IMG/VR virus record: IMGVR_UViG_3300032954_000046
Location: 1-37,693 of that record
From: a virus
Direction: 5' to 3' (one strand)
Length of the DNA: 37,693 nucleotides
Of the stretch, positions 15,981 through 23,688 are shown piece by piece (the stretch's first letter is position 1; each line of letters starts with the position of its first letter). The notes beneath the pieces were generated by a model that saw only the letters and a list, made by a program, of their open reading frames with translations, was not told the DNA's origin and ran no database searches. The translations under genes were made by a program, and so were the position numbers.

Positions 15981-16896
15981 TTTCGCCGACCAGGAACGGC
16001 GGCACGCGGAACAGCCGGCAGATGTCGGCCACCTGGAAGCGCCGGCTTTCCAGCGTCTGGGTGTCCTCCATGGTCAGCTGCATGGAGTTCCAGGTGGCGC
16101 CGTGGTCGAGAATCAGCGGGCGCCCAGCATTCCGGTTGCCCGTGTACAGATCCTCGATCTCGGCGCGGAGCCGCGCGATGCCCTCTTTCGTGATCTTGGG
16201 CGGCAGCGTCACCTGGCCCGTCGACCGGATGCCCTGCGAATGGATACGGCCCGTGAACTCCTCGAGCGCAAGCGCGATGCCGATCGGCTGCCGGCCGGCC
16301 CATTGGATGGGGCTTAGGCCCTTCATGCCATCGAAGCCGATACCGGGGATGTGAAGGACGTCCTCCTGGTCCAAGACCTGGTCCGTGCCGTCGGACAGAC
16401 GGAAGGTATAGCGGTTGCGGCCGTTGACCCGCTCGACCTTCGAGGTCTGCGGCATGACGGGCAGAAGGCCGATCACGCGCGCGGCGTTGTCATATTCGAT
16501 GACGCTGTAGTGGTTCCCCGCCAGCATGAGGTTGGAGAAGATCAGCTCCTTCCAGGTGAAGCCGGTCATCAGATCGTTCGGATCGCGGGCAAGCAGCGGG
16601 TAGAGCCGGTGGTTGACGGCCTCTTTCTTGCCGTTGTCCGTGTGCTGGTAAATCGTGAGCGGCAACGCCGCCATCACGCCGGCCTTGATGGCCACGCAGG
16701 AGAAGACGGCCGTCTGGCGCATCGCCGACGTCTCGCTGACCGGCGCCCCGGCGAAGGTCGGCGCGCCGCCCACAGCTTCCGACAACCACGCCGGTGCGGC
16801 GCTCAGCGGCGTGGACGGGTTCTCGAGAGAGTTTCCGAACGTGGGTGTGATGCGTTCCCAGACTTGCCGGCGGGGCTTGTCAGCGAGTGGCCACAT
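15919..16896 (-). CDS. Portal protein, N-terminal part (frameshifted)
   Basis: HK97-type portal, the dodecameric DNA channel at the capsid vertex. ATG at 16896 overlaps the large terminase stop by 17 bases. Residues 1-305 are good portal sequence: SAMRQTAVFSCVAIKAGVMA, PLLARDPNDLMTGFTWKELI, MLAGNHYSVIEYD, DVLHIPGIGFDGMKGLSPI and QVADICRLFRVPPFLVG. After FLVGE the frame departs into a 20-residue nonsense tail (VLLGHRHRADGHRV), while the expected KVSSWGTGIEQ continues in another frame. Rejoined, the protein would be about 430 residues, normal for the family. Confidence 0.88.
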   Translation of the reverse strand: MWPLADKPRRQVWERITPTFGNSLENPSTPLSAAPAWLSEAVGGAPTFAGAPVSETSAMRQTAVFSCVAIKAGVMAALPLTIYQHTDNGKKEAVNHRLYPLLARDPNDLMTGFTWKELIFSNLMLAGNHYSVIEYDNAARVIGLLPVMPQTSKVERVNGRNRYTFRLSDGTDQVLDQEDVLHIPGIGFDGMKGLSPIQWAGRQPIGIALALEEFTGRIHSQGIRSTGQVTLPPKITKEGIARLRAEIEDLYTGNRNAGRPLILDHGATWNSMQLTMEDTQTLESRRFQVADICRLFRVPPFLVGESVLLGHRHRADGHRVQDLLD

Positions 16897-18583
16897 TGCG
16901 CTGCCCCCAATTCGATGGATCGTCGTAGATCGAGGTCGCCGGGGGCTCGGGGTTCAGCGACATGAACGTGACGGCGTCGAAGAGGGCCATCGCCATATCG
17001 ATCTTGGCGTCGCCGGCGGTGGCCTTCGTGGCCCTGATCGCCGTCGCGGTGGGCTCGATCTTCAGGTTCGACACGCACCAGGCCATGAGCTTCGACGGCG
17101 AGTGCCAGAGCGTGCCGTTCGTGAGCTTCCGCTCGGCCGTCTTGATGGCGTTCATCATGCCGAAGCCCTGGGGCGCGGCCGCGAGAAGTTCGTTTTCCTC
17201 CGTGATGCCCACGTCCTCGGCTGCCAGCGCGTCGACCAGCTCGCCCAGGCCCGCGGCGTCGACTGCGACCTTGGAGAGGATCCCGCGGTCCTTCACTTCC
17301 ATGATCTTCGCGACGATCTGCGAGACGTCGTCGAGTTCGTCGTCCACGATCGTAAGCTCGCCCGCCTCCTTCGCGTCGGTCAGGACCTGCGCGATCGACT
17401 GGCGACGGATGAGCACGCCTTGGTGACACCACGCGTGCGACCATGCGAGCCACCGCTTGGTCTCCCTGCAGCGGCCGAGCGCGCAGAAGCCGAACAGGTC
17501 GTCCAGGCCACCGCCGTCGATGCCGACGATGGCCACCTCGGACCGCGCCAATAGCTCCTCGAAGGTCAGGTTCTCCAGCTCGCGTGCCGCCCAGTACTCG
17601 GCACCGGGCCACCGGTTTTCCCGGAGGTTGGTTCCGATCTGTACGTTCAGATGCTTGGCGAGGAAGATGTTCAGGACGCCTTTGTCGCCCCGCTTCGCAT
17701 CCGCCATCTTCTCGATCAGGAAGTCGACCTGGACGGACCGGCCGAGGCTCGGGTTGGTCACGTAGAAATATTCGGGATCGAGATAGGCTTCCTTCTTGAG
17801 CAGGTAGTCCGGGAACTCGAACAGGATCCCGAACTTCTTGCGATCGACGATCTTGCCGTCGCGGATGTTCCGGTAGAGGTCGAGCTTTTCCTTGAAGATG
17901 CCGGCCGGCGGCTTGTCGCTCTGCGTCGACAGGAAGATCACGAAGCCTTCCGGCCTGGACGCCAGACCGCCGGTCGCCTCCATCAACATCGCGTGGGCGT
18001 TTGCTCGGTTGCCGAATATCCAAAGCTCGTCGACCAGGACGAACGAGGCCTTCTTGCCGCCCACCGTGTCGGTGTCTGCCGCCAGCACCTTCAGCAGCGC
18101 GTTGGTCACCCGGTGCCGGATCTGGCGAAGGTTCTCCTGGATGTGTAGCAAGTCGACCAGCTCGGCATCGGCGCGCACCATGTCGACCATGGGCTGCCAG
18201 GCGTTCTTCGCCACCTCGAGGGTCGGCGCAAGCAAGAGCAGTTCGGCCGACCGCCGCCAGTTCCGGATCAGCGCCGTCAGCATGATGCCCGCGGCGATCG
18301 TCGACTTGCCGTTCTTCTTGGAAATCAGCAGGAAGAATTCGTTGATCAGCCGTCGGACGGCCTTCTTGTCGTAGGCGCCGAAGATCAGCAGGACGAAGTC
18401 GAACACCCATTCGTCGCAGCACTCGCCGAAGGTCGGCCGGCCCGCAACGTCGACCACCTTGAGCGACTTGAACACCCGGAGGGCCGCTTGCCCTTCGTCT
18501 TCGAACAGCGGCCCGAGCGGCACCAGCGAGCGGCGCTGGATGATCCGGTCTTCCCAGTCCCGGCAGCTCGTATCCCAGGTCAA
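16880..18583 (-). CDS. Terminase large subunit (ATPase-nuclease)
   Basis: About 567 residues if started at the TTG at 18583, which overlaps the small-subunit stop (TTGA). The frame is open further upstream, but there it lies in the small-subunit gene and gives Arg/Gly-rich shadow, and I see no ATG near. The ATPase domain has Walker A SKKNGKST (about 88-95), Walker B FVLVDE (181-186) and FLSTQSD as coupling motif (218-223). The nuclease domain has VGIDGGGLDDL (353-363) with Asp356 and Asp361/362 as metal ligands. The pattern matches Terminase_1. It pumps genome into the prohead and cuts it. Confidence 0.93.
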   Translation of the reverse strand: MTWDTSCRDWEDRIIQRRSLVPLGPLFEDEGQAALRVFKSLKVVDVAGRPTFGECCDEWVFDFVLLIFGAYDKKAVRRLINEFFLLISKKNGKSTIAAGIMLTALIRNWRRSAELLLLAPTLEVAKNAWQPMVDMVRADAELVDLLHIQENLRQIRHRVTNALLKVLAADTDTVGGKKASFVLVDELWIFGNRANAHAMLMEATGGLASRPEGFVIFLSTQSDKPPAGIFKEKLDLYRNIRDGKIVDRKKFGILFEFPDYLLKKEAYLDPEYFYVTNPSLGRSVQVDFLIEKMADAKRGDKGVLNIFLAKHLNVQIGTNLRENRWPGAEYWAARELENLTFEELLARSEVAIVGIDGGGLDDLFGFCALGRCRETKRWLAWSHAWCHQGVLIRRQSIAQVLTDAKEAGELTIVDDELDDVSQIVAKIMEVKDRGILSKVAVDAAGLGELVDALAAEDVGITEENELLAAAPQGFGMMNAIKTAERKLTNGTLWHSPSKLMAWCVSNLKIEPTATAIRATKATAGDAKIDMAMALFDAVTFMSLNPEPPATSIYDDPSNWGQRNVATR

Positions 18584-19002
18584 TGGAGCTTGGTCGGTTC
18601 CTCCGGCGTCTCGTAGATGCCCTTGACCTTCGTCGCCGCCTCCTTCTGCAACTCCTTCTTGCCGGGCTTCGGCGACTTTGGCTCGGCCGCGAGATCGGCC
18701 GGAAGCTCGCCCCGCTTTTCGAGTTCGAGGGCGGCTTGCCGCGTCTTTTGTTGGTCGCTTAGCCATTTGATCAGCGTCGCGTTGCCTTTCCTCGCGCCCT
18801 TCCAGGCGAGATCGAGCAGCGCAGCGCGACTGATATCGGCGCCGTGCTCCAGCTCCTCAGCGAAGTGTTTTTGCAACGTGCCCGGATCAATCCCGAGGTC
18901 GCGGGCTATGCGCTCAGTGCGCCATCCGTCGGCGCGAAGCATCTTCACACGATCGCGTTGCGGCCCCGTCGGCTTGAATTCGGGCCGTCCGCGACGCGCC
19001 AT
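18580..19002 (-). CDS. Terminase small subunit
   Basis: 140 residues, ATG at 19002 with GGAG 9 bases upstream. It binds the packaging site and loads the large subunit. Residues about 14-50 hold a helix-turn-helix (DRVKMLRADGWRTERIARDLGIDPGTLQKHF), followed by a DISRAALLDLAWKGARKGN helix, typical of small terminases of this group, then a charged tail ending KLH. Directly upstream of the large subunit with a 4-base overlap, which confirms the pair. Confidence 0.88.
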   Translation of the reverse strand: MARRGRPEFKPTGPQRDRVKMLRADGWRTERIARDLGIDPGTLQKHFAEELEHGADISRAALLDLAWKGARKGNATLIKWLSDQQKTRQAALELEKRGELPADLAAEPKSPKPGKKELQKEAATKVKGIYETPEEPTKLH

Positions 19003-19367
19003 TTCGAGGACTCCAATTTTTCGGGAAATATTCGATTTGGCCGCCCTGAAATTCGGCGGCGGAGAAAAAAAATCGCGCGTGAGGTCGGGCGCGGTCGCCG
19101 CCCGCCTGAGGCTCTAGGGTTTTTGAGGGCCCCGGGGGTGCGGCGCGCTTTGTGGGACGACCGGCAGGGATGACCGATGAGCGGCCTGCGAGGAAGCGCG
19201 GCGGTCGGGCCGCTTTGGGGAAGGAGGTGGGTACGAGAGGCGCAGTGCGAGGCCGGTACACGGCTGGGGTGGCCAGGGGTGGTCAGCGGGGTGGTCGGAT
19301 GAGCCGGCCGGGATAGTTCCGACGTGATGCCCCGCACACCGCGGCGCTTCGCGCCGCCGTGTGCCGG
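19003..19367 (-). other. Non-coding gap between early and packaging genes
   Basis: No convincing gene in 365 bases. It holds an A8 run at about 19066-19073 (T8 on the minus strand), GC-rich blocks (gggccccggggg near 19128-19139), and, at its right end, a long hairpin. The gap separates the early operon from the small terminase gene, so a late promoter and the packaging initiation site (cos or pac) are both expected here, but neither could be pinned down by eye. Confidence 0.5.
19334..19364 (-). terminator. Long hairpin at the end of the early operon
   Basis: Stem of 14 positions with one C-C mismatch: GCACAC, C, GCGGCGC (19334-19347) against GCGCCGC, C, GTGTGC (19351-19364), loop TTC. It starts 4 bases after the stop of the HNH/P-loop gene. 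There is no T tract after it on the minus strand, so it may be a factor-dependent stop, an mRNA end protector, or a packaging-site element. Confidence 0.5.
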
Positions 19368-20180
19368 TCACCCTCCGGTCACGACCGTCTCGGAGAGTCG
19401 TGGCGTGTACGACGCCCACCATCCGTGGGCTGCCTCGATGTGCTCTTCCAGGCGCGATGCGCGGTCGACGTCGGCTCGTATCCGGCGTTCGCATACATCC
19501 GCCGGTGTCTCCACCACCACGATCGCCTTGGGCTTGAGCTTCGCCGCCCACCATTCGCGCTTCGAGGCGAGCGGTTCGGAGACGATCAGCCAAGCGGCAG
19601 GCCACGGAATGTGGCGCCATGACAACCGGCCGAGCAGATCGTTCCGTTCGCGGAGCGCGGCATCCAGCGTCTCGGCGCCCCAGCTGTGCGGCGGGCGGCC
19701 GCTGATGCGCGCACCGAGCACAGGCAAGTCGATGATCAGATCGTCAGGTCGAGCGTTGTGAGCGACGTACGTTGTCTTGCCTGCAGCTGGTGCACCACAC
19801 ACCACCACCAACGGGATGTGGCTCGGTCGTATCCAGTCCGGGTGTGTCGAGCCGATGGTGTGCAGCGGCCGACTGTGGCGCTTGGCTCGTTCTTCGGCCG
19901 TCTTGCGGGTATGGCAGGATCCGCAACGCGCCATGCCGTTATCGACATCGAGTGCTTCGCCACCGTCTTGGCGTTCAACGACGTGGTCGGCGAACAGACG
20001 CATGCCGGTACGGTTCGGCGTCTTGCACGCCGGATCCTGACATCGCCCACCCGCGCGGCCGATGACGGCCGCGCTCCACGCCTTGTGCTCGGGCGTGCCG
20101 TAGTACGGATCGGCTTGCTTTGGCGCCGGTCGTATCCGGCGTGTGTCGACGGTCGTCAGCCGCGGGCGAAGCAGGCGCAT
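19368..20180 (-). CDS. HNH nuclease fused to a P-loop NTPase domain
   Basis: 270 residues. The N-terminal half is an HNH nuclease with a zinc ribbon: C47 and C52 (CQDPAC), H66 in FADHVV, N81, and C86/C89/H90 (CGSCH) followed by RKTAEERAKR. The C-terminal half, from about residue 122, is a kinase-like P-loop domain with Walker A GAPAAGKT (129-136) and later LRERNDLLGRL and TPADVCERR helices. HNH proteins beside terminase genes assist packaging cuts in HK97-like phages. The added NTPase resembles small polynucleotide or metabolite kinases; its substrate is unknown. The start at 20180 has only a weak ribosome binding site. Confidence 0.75.
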   Translation of the reverse strand: MRLLRPRLTTVDTRRIRPAPKQADPYYGTPEHKAWSAAVIGRAGGRCQDPACKTPNRTGMRLFADHVVERQDGGEALDVDNGMARCGSCHTRKTAEERAKRHSRPLHTIGSTHPDWIRPSHIPLVVVCGAPAAGKTTYVAHNARPDDLIIDLPVLGARISGRPPHSWGAETLDAALRERNDLLGRLSWRHIPWPAAWLIVSEPLASKREWWAAKLKPKAIVVVETPADVCERRIRADVDRASRLEEHIEAAHGWWASYTPRLSETVVTGG

Positions 20181-20275
20181 CGGGGCGGCTCATCGCGATG
20201 GTGGAACCGTTCTCTGCCAAGGGTCGGGGTTCAGTTCCGGCTGAGGTCCGGACGCGCGAAACGATCGTGCGCCTT

Positions 20276-21058
20276 TTAGGCGGCTACTGTCGACTCGGTG
20301 TCAAGAGCCGGCGGCGGCGTTTCACGAACCCAGCGACGCAGCACGCACCAGACGTCGAGGGCGCGCTGATAGTTCGCCAAGGCCTCGCCGACGTCGAGTT
20401 TATGGGCCTTTTCGATGTCTTTGAGGGTCCGTGGTTCGGCGATGCAGTCGATCACCGCGCCGACGTGGATTTTTCTGGATAGAGCCTCGCGATTCCAATC
20501 CCGCCAATAGCCTTCGACCTCGGCATGGGTATCTAACCCCCCGCCGCCACCGCGCGGCCGTCCGTAGCCGGAGACGGCCGCGCCAAGGCCTGCGGTGCGC
20601 ACCGTCCAGGCGAACTGCATCTCCGATTCGGCCTGCCGCTGCATAGGTGTCAGCTGCTTGTAGCGCCAGGCTTCGGACTGCCGCACGCGCGTGGAATTCT
20701 TGCGGACCTTCTTCTGTTCATCGGTCAGGTCGACGGCGATGTCTTCCGTGGGGTTGTTGCGCGCCTGGACGGCTTCAGCATCCGAGACCATCGCGCGCTT
20801 CCGCCAAGTGCTCACGATGCGCGCTTTCTGGGCCGCCCAATCGAGCTGCTGTTTCGCCAGCGTCTCAGGATCCTCGATGCGTGGATCGTACGGTCCTTCG
20901 ATCTTCGGGAACGGTCCGAGCCGACGAAGTGCAGCCTGCAGGTCGACCGGCGGCTTTTCCCGGCGCGGTTTGCGCGACTTCTTCTCCGCAGGCTTCGGCG
21001 CGACCACTTCCGCGGCAATCGCGCGCGTGTAGGACACTGGAACGACGGTTTTGGCCAT
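20276..21058 (-). CDS. Putative phage regulator, function not recognised
   Basis: 260 residues. ATG at 21058 overlaps the preceding stop (TGATG); a TTG one codon earlier is ignored. The N-terminus is basic and probably disordered (PAEKKSRKPRREKPP). The middle has RKNSTRVRQSEAWRYKQLTPMQRQAESEM and a Gly run GRPRGGGGGLD. The C-terminus (VIDCIAEPRTLKDIEKAHKLDVGEALANY) looks like a helix-turn-helix and ends in a helix with tryptophans. Its place as nearly the last early gene before the terminase block suits a late-gene activator or antiterminator, but that is speculation from position. Confidence 0.5.
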   Translation of the reverse strand: MAKTVVPVSYTRAIAAEVVAPKPAEKKSRKPRREKPPVDLQAALRRLGPFPKIEGPYDPRIEDPETLAKQQLDWAAQKARIVSTWRKRAMVSDAEAVQARNNPTEDIAVDLTDEQKKVRKNSTRVRQSEAWRYKQLTPMQRQAESEMQFAWTVRTAGLGAAVSGYGRPRGGGGGLDTHAEVEGYWRDWNREALSRKIHVGAVIDCIAEPRTLKDIEKAHKLDVGEALANYQRALDVWCVLRRWVRETPPPALDTESTVAA

Positions 21059-21462
21059 CAACGGCCCCCGTCAGAGTCGCTTACAAGGCGACCAGTCGTA
21101 GGATCACGACGATCCTGATTGTGTAGATGGTTGTGATCGGCACGACTGAGCATTTCCAGATTTTCGAGACGATTGTCGTCGCGCATTTCGTTCTTGTGAT
21201 GCAGCAAGCATCCAGGCTGTGGAAGTTCACGGCCAGCAGCTACCCAGACGACCAAGTGTTCATATGCGTAGCCATTTGGGTCGGAGAGAGGATGACCGAC
21301 CCCAACCCGAAGCTTCACATACCCATCTTCATTGATGATCTTGCCGTCGTTCCAACGCGGATGCTTTCTGCCACGGGCATGCTGCCCGTGCTTCCCGCGT
21401 CCATCTGGCAACTGGTCAATGCTGATTCCCAGTCTCCTGGCGCGTTCTTCACGTGATGACAT
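21058..21462 (-). CDS. HNH homing-type endonuclease
   Basis: 134 residues, ATG at 21462 with GGGAG 7 bases upstream; it overlaps the end of the Gp37/Gp68-like gene by 14 bases. It contains the HNH_3-type layout: an N-terminal basic region, YEHLVVWVAAG (H69), LLHHKNEMRDDNRLENLEML (H88, H89, N97, N101) and a final DHNHLH. Such proteins are common free-standing mobile nucleases in phages. It is inserted neatly between overlapping genes, without an intron visible. It may also act in DNA processing. Confidence 0.82.
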   Translation of the reverse strand: MSSREERARRLGISIDQLPDGRGKHGQHARGRKHPRWNDGKIINEDGYVKLRVGVGHPLSDPNGYAYEHLVVWVAAGRELPQPGCLLHHKNEMRDDNRLENLEMLSRADHNHLHNQDRRDPTTGRLVSDSDGGR

Positions 21463-22357
21463 GCGGCATCTCCCTTACACGAAGATCCGTGGGCCATTCG
21501 GACATATCGCCGCCCTTGCGGCTCTTGAGCGAAAGCGGCTTAGCGGCTTTTCCGATGGGACGTGCGCCGAGCTGCTTCACGAAACAAGCGACGTCAGCTG
21601 GTTTGCACTGAGCGACAATGTCGCGCGCCCATTGGATATCGAAAGGTCGTGAACGGGGGCCGCTCTCTCCACCGACAATGACCAAGTCAAGATTGGGACC
21701 GATGCTCGATGACAACGCGTTGATGTAACCGTCGTCGGTGGACGCGACGTGGCGAAGATCGACTGGCCCCAGCAGCGGCTCGCACGACAGGAACCGCTTT
21801 GCCGCTGGCGTCGCGAGAAGATGCGGAACACGATCGTCGGCGCGCTCCTGATCCTCGACGCTGACGCCCAGCCATACGTTCGGCAGAAAAGCCTGCACAA
21901 GCGCGCCAGAGGCGCGCTTGGAAACTCGCCGTTGCCAGTCACCCCCGAAATCGAAATACCGTCGCATCCGGTCAGCGCGCTTCGTCAGCACCTGGAATGT
22001 GTGCTGTGGAGCGAGCGCCATGACGGCGAATACCTGATCAATCGCCTCGTCCGGCAAATTCTCGTGGAAAAGGTCTGACATCGAGTTGACGAAGATGCGG
22101 CGCGGACGCTTCCAGCGAAGCGGCTGATCCAGCGCGCTTGCTACGAGCGCCATCTTGCCCGTCCATCGGCCGCCGTGCTTCGTGCGCTCGGCAAAACCGT
22201 GGAATGCCATCCCCGGCTCAGAGAATCGGGCGGCAATCTTTTCGGCATAGCAGCCGCCTTGGTGATTTGCTCCGCCACACCCAGGAGACAGGCGCGAGCA
22301 TCCGCGAATGGGATTCCAGGTCGCGTCAGTCCATTCGATTTTCGACTTATCGGCCAT
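21449..22357 (-). CDS. Phage Gp37/Gp68 family (DUF5131) radical-SAM-like protein
   Basis: 302 residues from ATG at 22357, with AGGGAG 8 bases upstream. The opening KIEWTDATWNPIRGC is diagnostic for DUF5131. Three cysteines, C20, C27 and C36, in RGCSRLSPGC and GGCYAEK form the expected iron-sulfur-type site; the C27 to C36 spacing is wider than the CxxCYAE I usually see because of an ANHQGG insert. Later family blocks are RRIFVNSMSDLFHENLP, APQHTFQVLTKR, NVWLGVSVE, FLSCEPLLGPV and LVIVGGESGPRSRPF. The family is widespread in phages; its substrate is not established. Confidence 0.9.
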   Translation of the reverse strand: MADKSKIEWTDATWNPIRGCSRLSPGCGGANHQGGCYAEKIAARFSEPGMAFHGFAERTKHGGRWTGKMALVASALDQPLRWKRPRRIFVNSMSDLFHENLPDEAIDQVFAVMALAPQHTFQVLTKRADRMRRYFDFGGDWQRRVSKRASGALVQAFLPNVWLGVSVEDQERADDRVPHLLATPAAKRFLSCEPLLGPVDLRHVASTDDGYINALSSSIGPNLDLVIVGGESGPRSRPFDIQWARDIVAQCKPADVACFVKQLGARPIGKAAKPLSLKSRKGGDMSEWPTDLRVREMPHVIT

Positions 22358-22577
22358 TATCTGCTCCCTGTTCGCCGTATATCCGTCGTGCAGCGGCCTC
22401 GATCGTCGCGCGCTCCGTCTGGGTAAGCGCATCGAGCTGATCAGTGAAGAACATCACGCCGCGGCGGCCGCGCCAGACCGCGGCCGCACGCTCACGCAGC
22501 GTCTCCGCCGATTCCGGCGTTTCCGCCGCCGATCGGCCGAGCGAGGTCCTGATGCGGTGCTCGCGATAGGCCGTCAT
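22347..22577 (-). CDS. Small early protein
   Basis: 76 residues, ATG at 22577 overlapping the nuclease stop (ATGA) and ending 11 bases inside the next gene. Sequence MTAYREHRIRTSLGRSAAET, then helices LRERAAAVWRGRRGVMFF and ALTQTERATIEAAARRIYGEQG. The frame is open further upstream, but that is shadow of the nuclease gene. No motif recognised; perfect fit into the overlap chain supports it being real. Confidence 0.6.
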   Translation of the reverse strand: MTAYREHRIRTSLGRSAAETPESAETLRERAAAVWRGRRGVMFFTDQLDALTQTERATIEAAARRIYGEQGADNGR

Positions 22578-23455
22578 GCAGCGTCCGTCCGCTTCGGCTC
22601 TTTCGGCGGCTTCAGCGCCTTCGCCTTTTCGACGGCCGCGCCGATCATCCGCAGCTGGGCGCGCAGGTGCTCGACTTCGCCGTCCTTCGTCAGCCGTGCC
22701 GCGGCCTTGCGCACTTCGTTGCGGATCGTCCAATGGCTAAGGCTGCCATCGATCCCGAGTGTCTGCGCCAACAGCTCATAGGCAGCGTTCAGTTCAACAT
22801 CGTCCGCCTCCCGTTGCTCGGTGGCCTTCTTGAGGATGTCCTCGGCTTCCTTGCGAGCTCGGCCAACGACTGTCTCCGCATGCGCGACGTCCTGGAGGTA
22901 CTGGGCGACGTGCTTGCCGAGCCGTGCGCCGACCTTGGCGATCGTTTCCCTCTGGATGCGTGCTTCGACGCGATTCAGCCGTTCGTTGCGCCAGCGTTCG
23001 GTGTCCGCGTTTTCGGTCATCGGTACTGTCGGCCGATGCCGCGGTTCGCGCGCCAGCTTCATCATCTGGATCTGGTCGAGATGCCATTTCCCTAATGTTG
23101 GGCGCTTGCGCATGCGCCAGGTTGCGGCATCTCGATGAATGAGACCGGCTTCCTTGGGCACGTCAGCTATTCCGATCATGCCTAGCGGACAGGCGAAGAC
23201 GACGCCTTGCGCGAACTCGAGGTATCGCTGCCATTTACCGCTCGTGACGTCGGAGCGGAAATCGGAAACCGAGATCTTCACCTCGTAGGCCAGAAACCCG
23301 ATGTTCGACCATGAGATCGGATCGAGCGTCAGCACGTCAGGCCGCGGCGCGCCAGCTGTCCCCATGACGATGTTCGTCCAGACCATCCGTGTGCCGCCGG
23401 CGTGCAGATGGTTCGCGAGATCGGTCTGGAGATCGTCGTGCGTCCAGGTCGTCAT
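22574..23455 (-). CDS. MmcB-like putative nuclease with coiled-coil C-terminus
   Basis: 293 residues from ATG at 23455, overlapping the preceding stop (ATGA). Residues about 20-100 resemble the alphaproteobacterial DNA repair nuclease MmcB: PRPDVLTLDPIS, then LAYEVKISVSDFRSDVTSGKWQRYLEFAQGVVFACP. Asp in PDV and the EVK triad would be the PD-(D/E)XK active site. The rest (IQRETIAKVGARLGKHVAQYLQDV, ETVVGRARKEAEDILKKATEQRE) is long helix or coiled coil not found in MmcB itself. A role in recombination or DNA-end processing is likely; the target is unknown. Confidence 0.75.
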   Translation of the reverse strand: MTTWTHDDLQTDLANHLHAGGTRMVWTNIVMGTAGAPRPDVLTLDPISWSNIGFLAYEVKISVSDFRSDVTSGKWQRYLEFAQGVVFACPLGMIGIADVPKEAGLIHRDAATWRMRKRPTLGKWHLDQIQMMKLAREPRHRPTVPMTENADTERWRNERLNRVEARIQRETIAKVGARLGKHVAQYLQDVAHAETVVGRARKEAEDILKKATEQREADDVELNAAYELLAQTLGIDGSLSHWTIRNEVRKAAARLTKDGEVEHLRAQLRMIGAAVEKAKALKPPKEPKRTDAA

Positions 23456-23688
23456 GCGATTCCCGCCGCTTTCTCGATCGCCTGGCGTTTGCAGCGTTCC
23501 CAGACGACCTTCATCAGCCGATGCGAGGCAATGCTCAGGATCCCGTTGTGCTGATAGCGCACCATCCTGAGGTGCAGGCGTCGAACGCGCCAATCGACCA
23601 GCTTGAAATGCTGGCGACAAAGCCATTCCGGCATATCGCCGTCGTGCGCCTTGCGATCGTTCGGACAGAACGGCACGGCGCACTTCAT
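23452..23688 (-). CDS. Small zinc-binding-like protein
   Basis: 78 residues. C3, C8, C24 and H27 in MKCAVPFCPNDRK and WLCRQHFK suggest a treble-clef or zinc-ribbon metal site, followed by a basic helical tail (WRVRRLHLRMVRYQHNG, WERCKRQAIEKAAG). It overlaps both neighbours by 4 bases. Similar small proteins occur in phage replication operons; no defined function. Confidence 0.6.
   Translation of the reverse strand: MKCAVPFCPNDRKAHDGDMPEWLCRQHFKLVDWRVRRLHLRMVRYQHNGILSIASHRLMKVVWERCKRQAIEKAAGIA

Noticed and set aside
15960-15995. Programmed frameshift in the portal gene
   Set aside because: The needed shift is +1 (or -2), no slippery heptamer is present, and the joint also lacks expected residues, which points to a deletion.
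16803-18422. A long second minus-strand frame inside the large terminase gene
   Set aside because: Its product is almost all Arg, Gly, Asp and Pro, and the known terminase motifs are in the other frame.
19060-19110. Terminator at the T8 tract before the small terminase gene
   Set aside because: The nearest hairpin has only five pairs and is separated from the T tract by about 14 bases.
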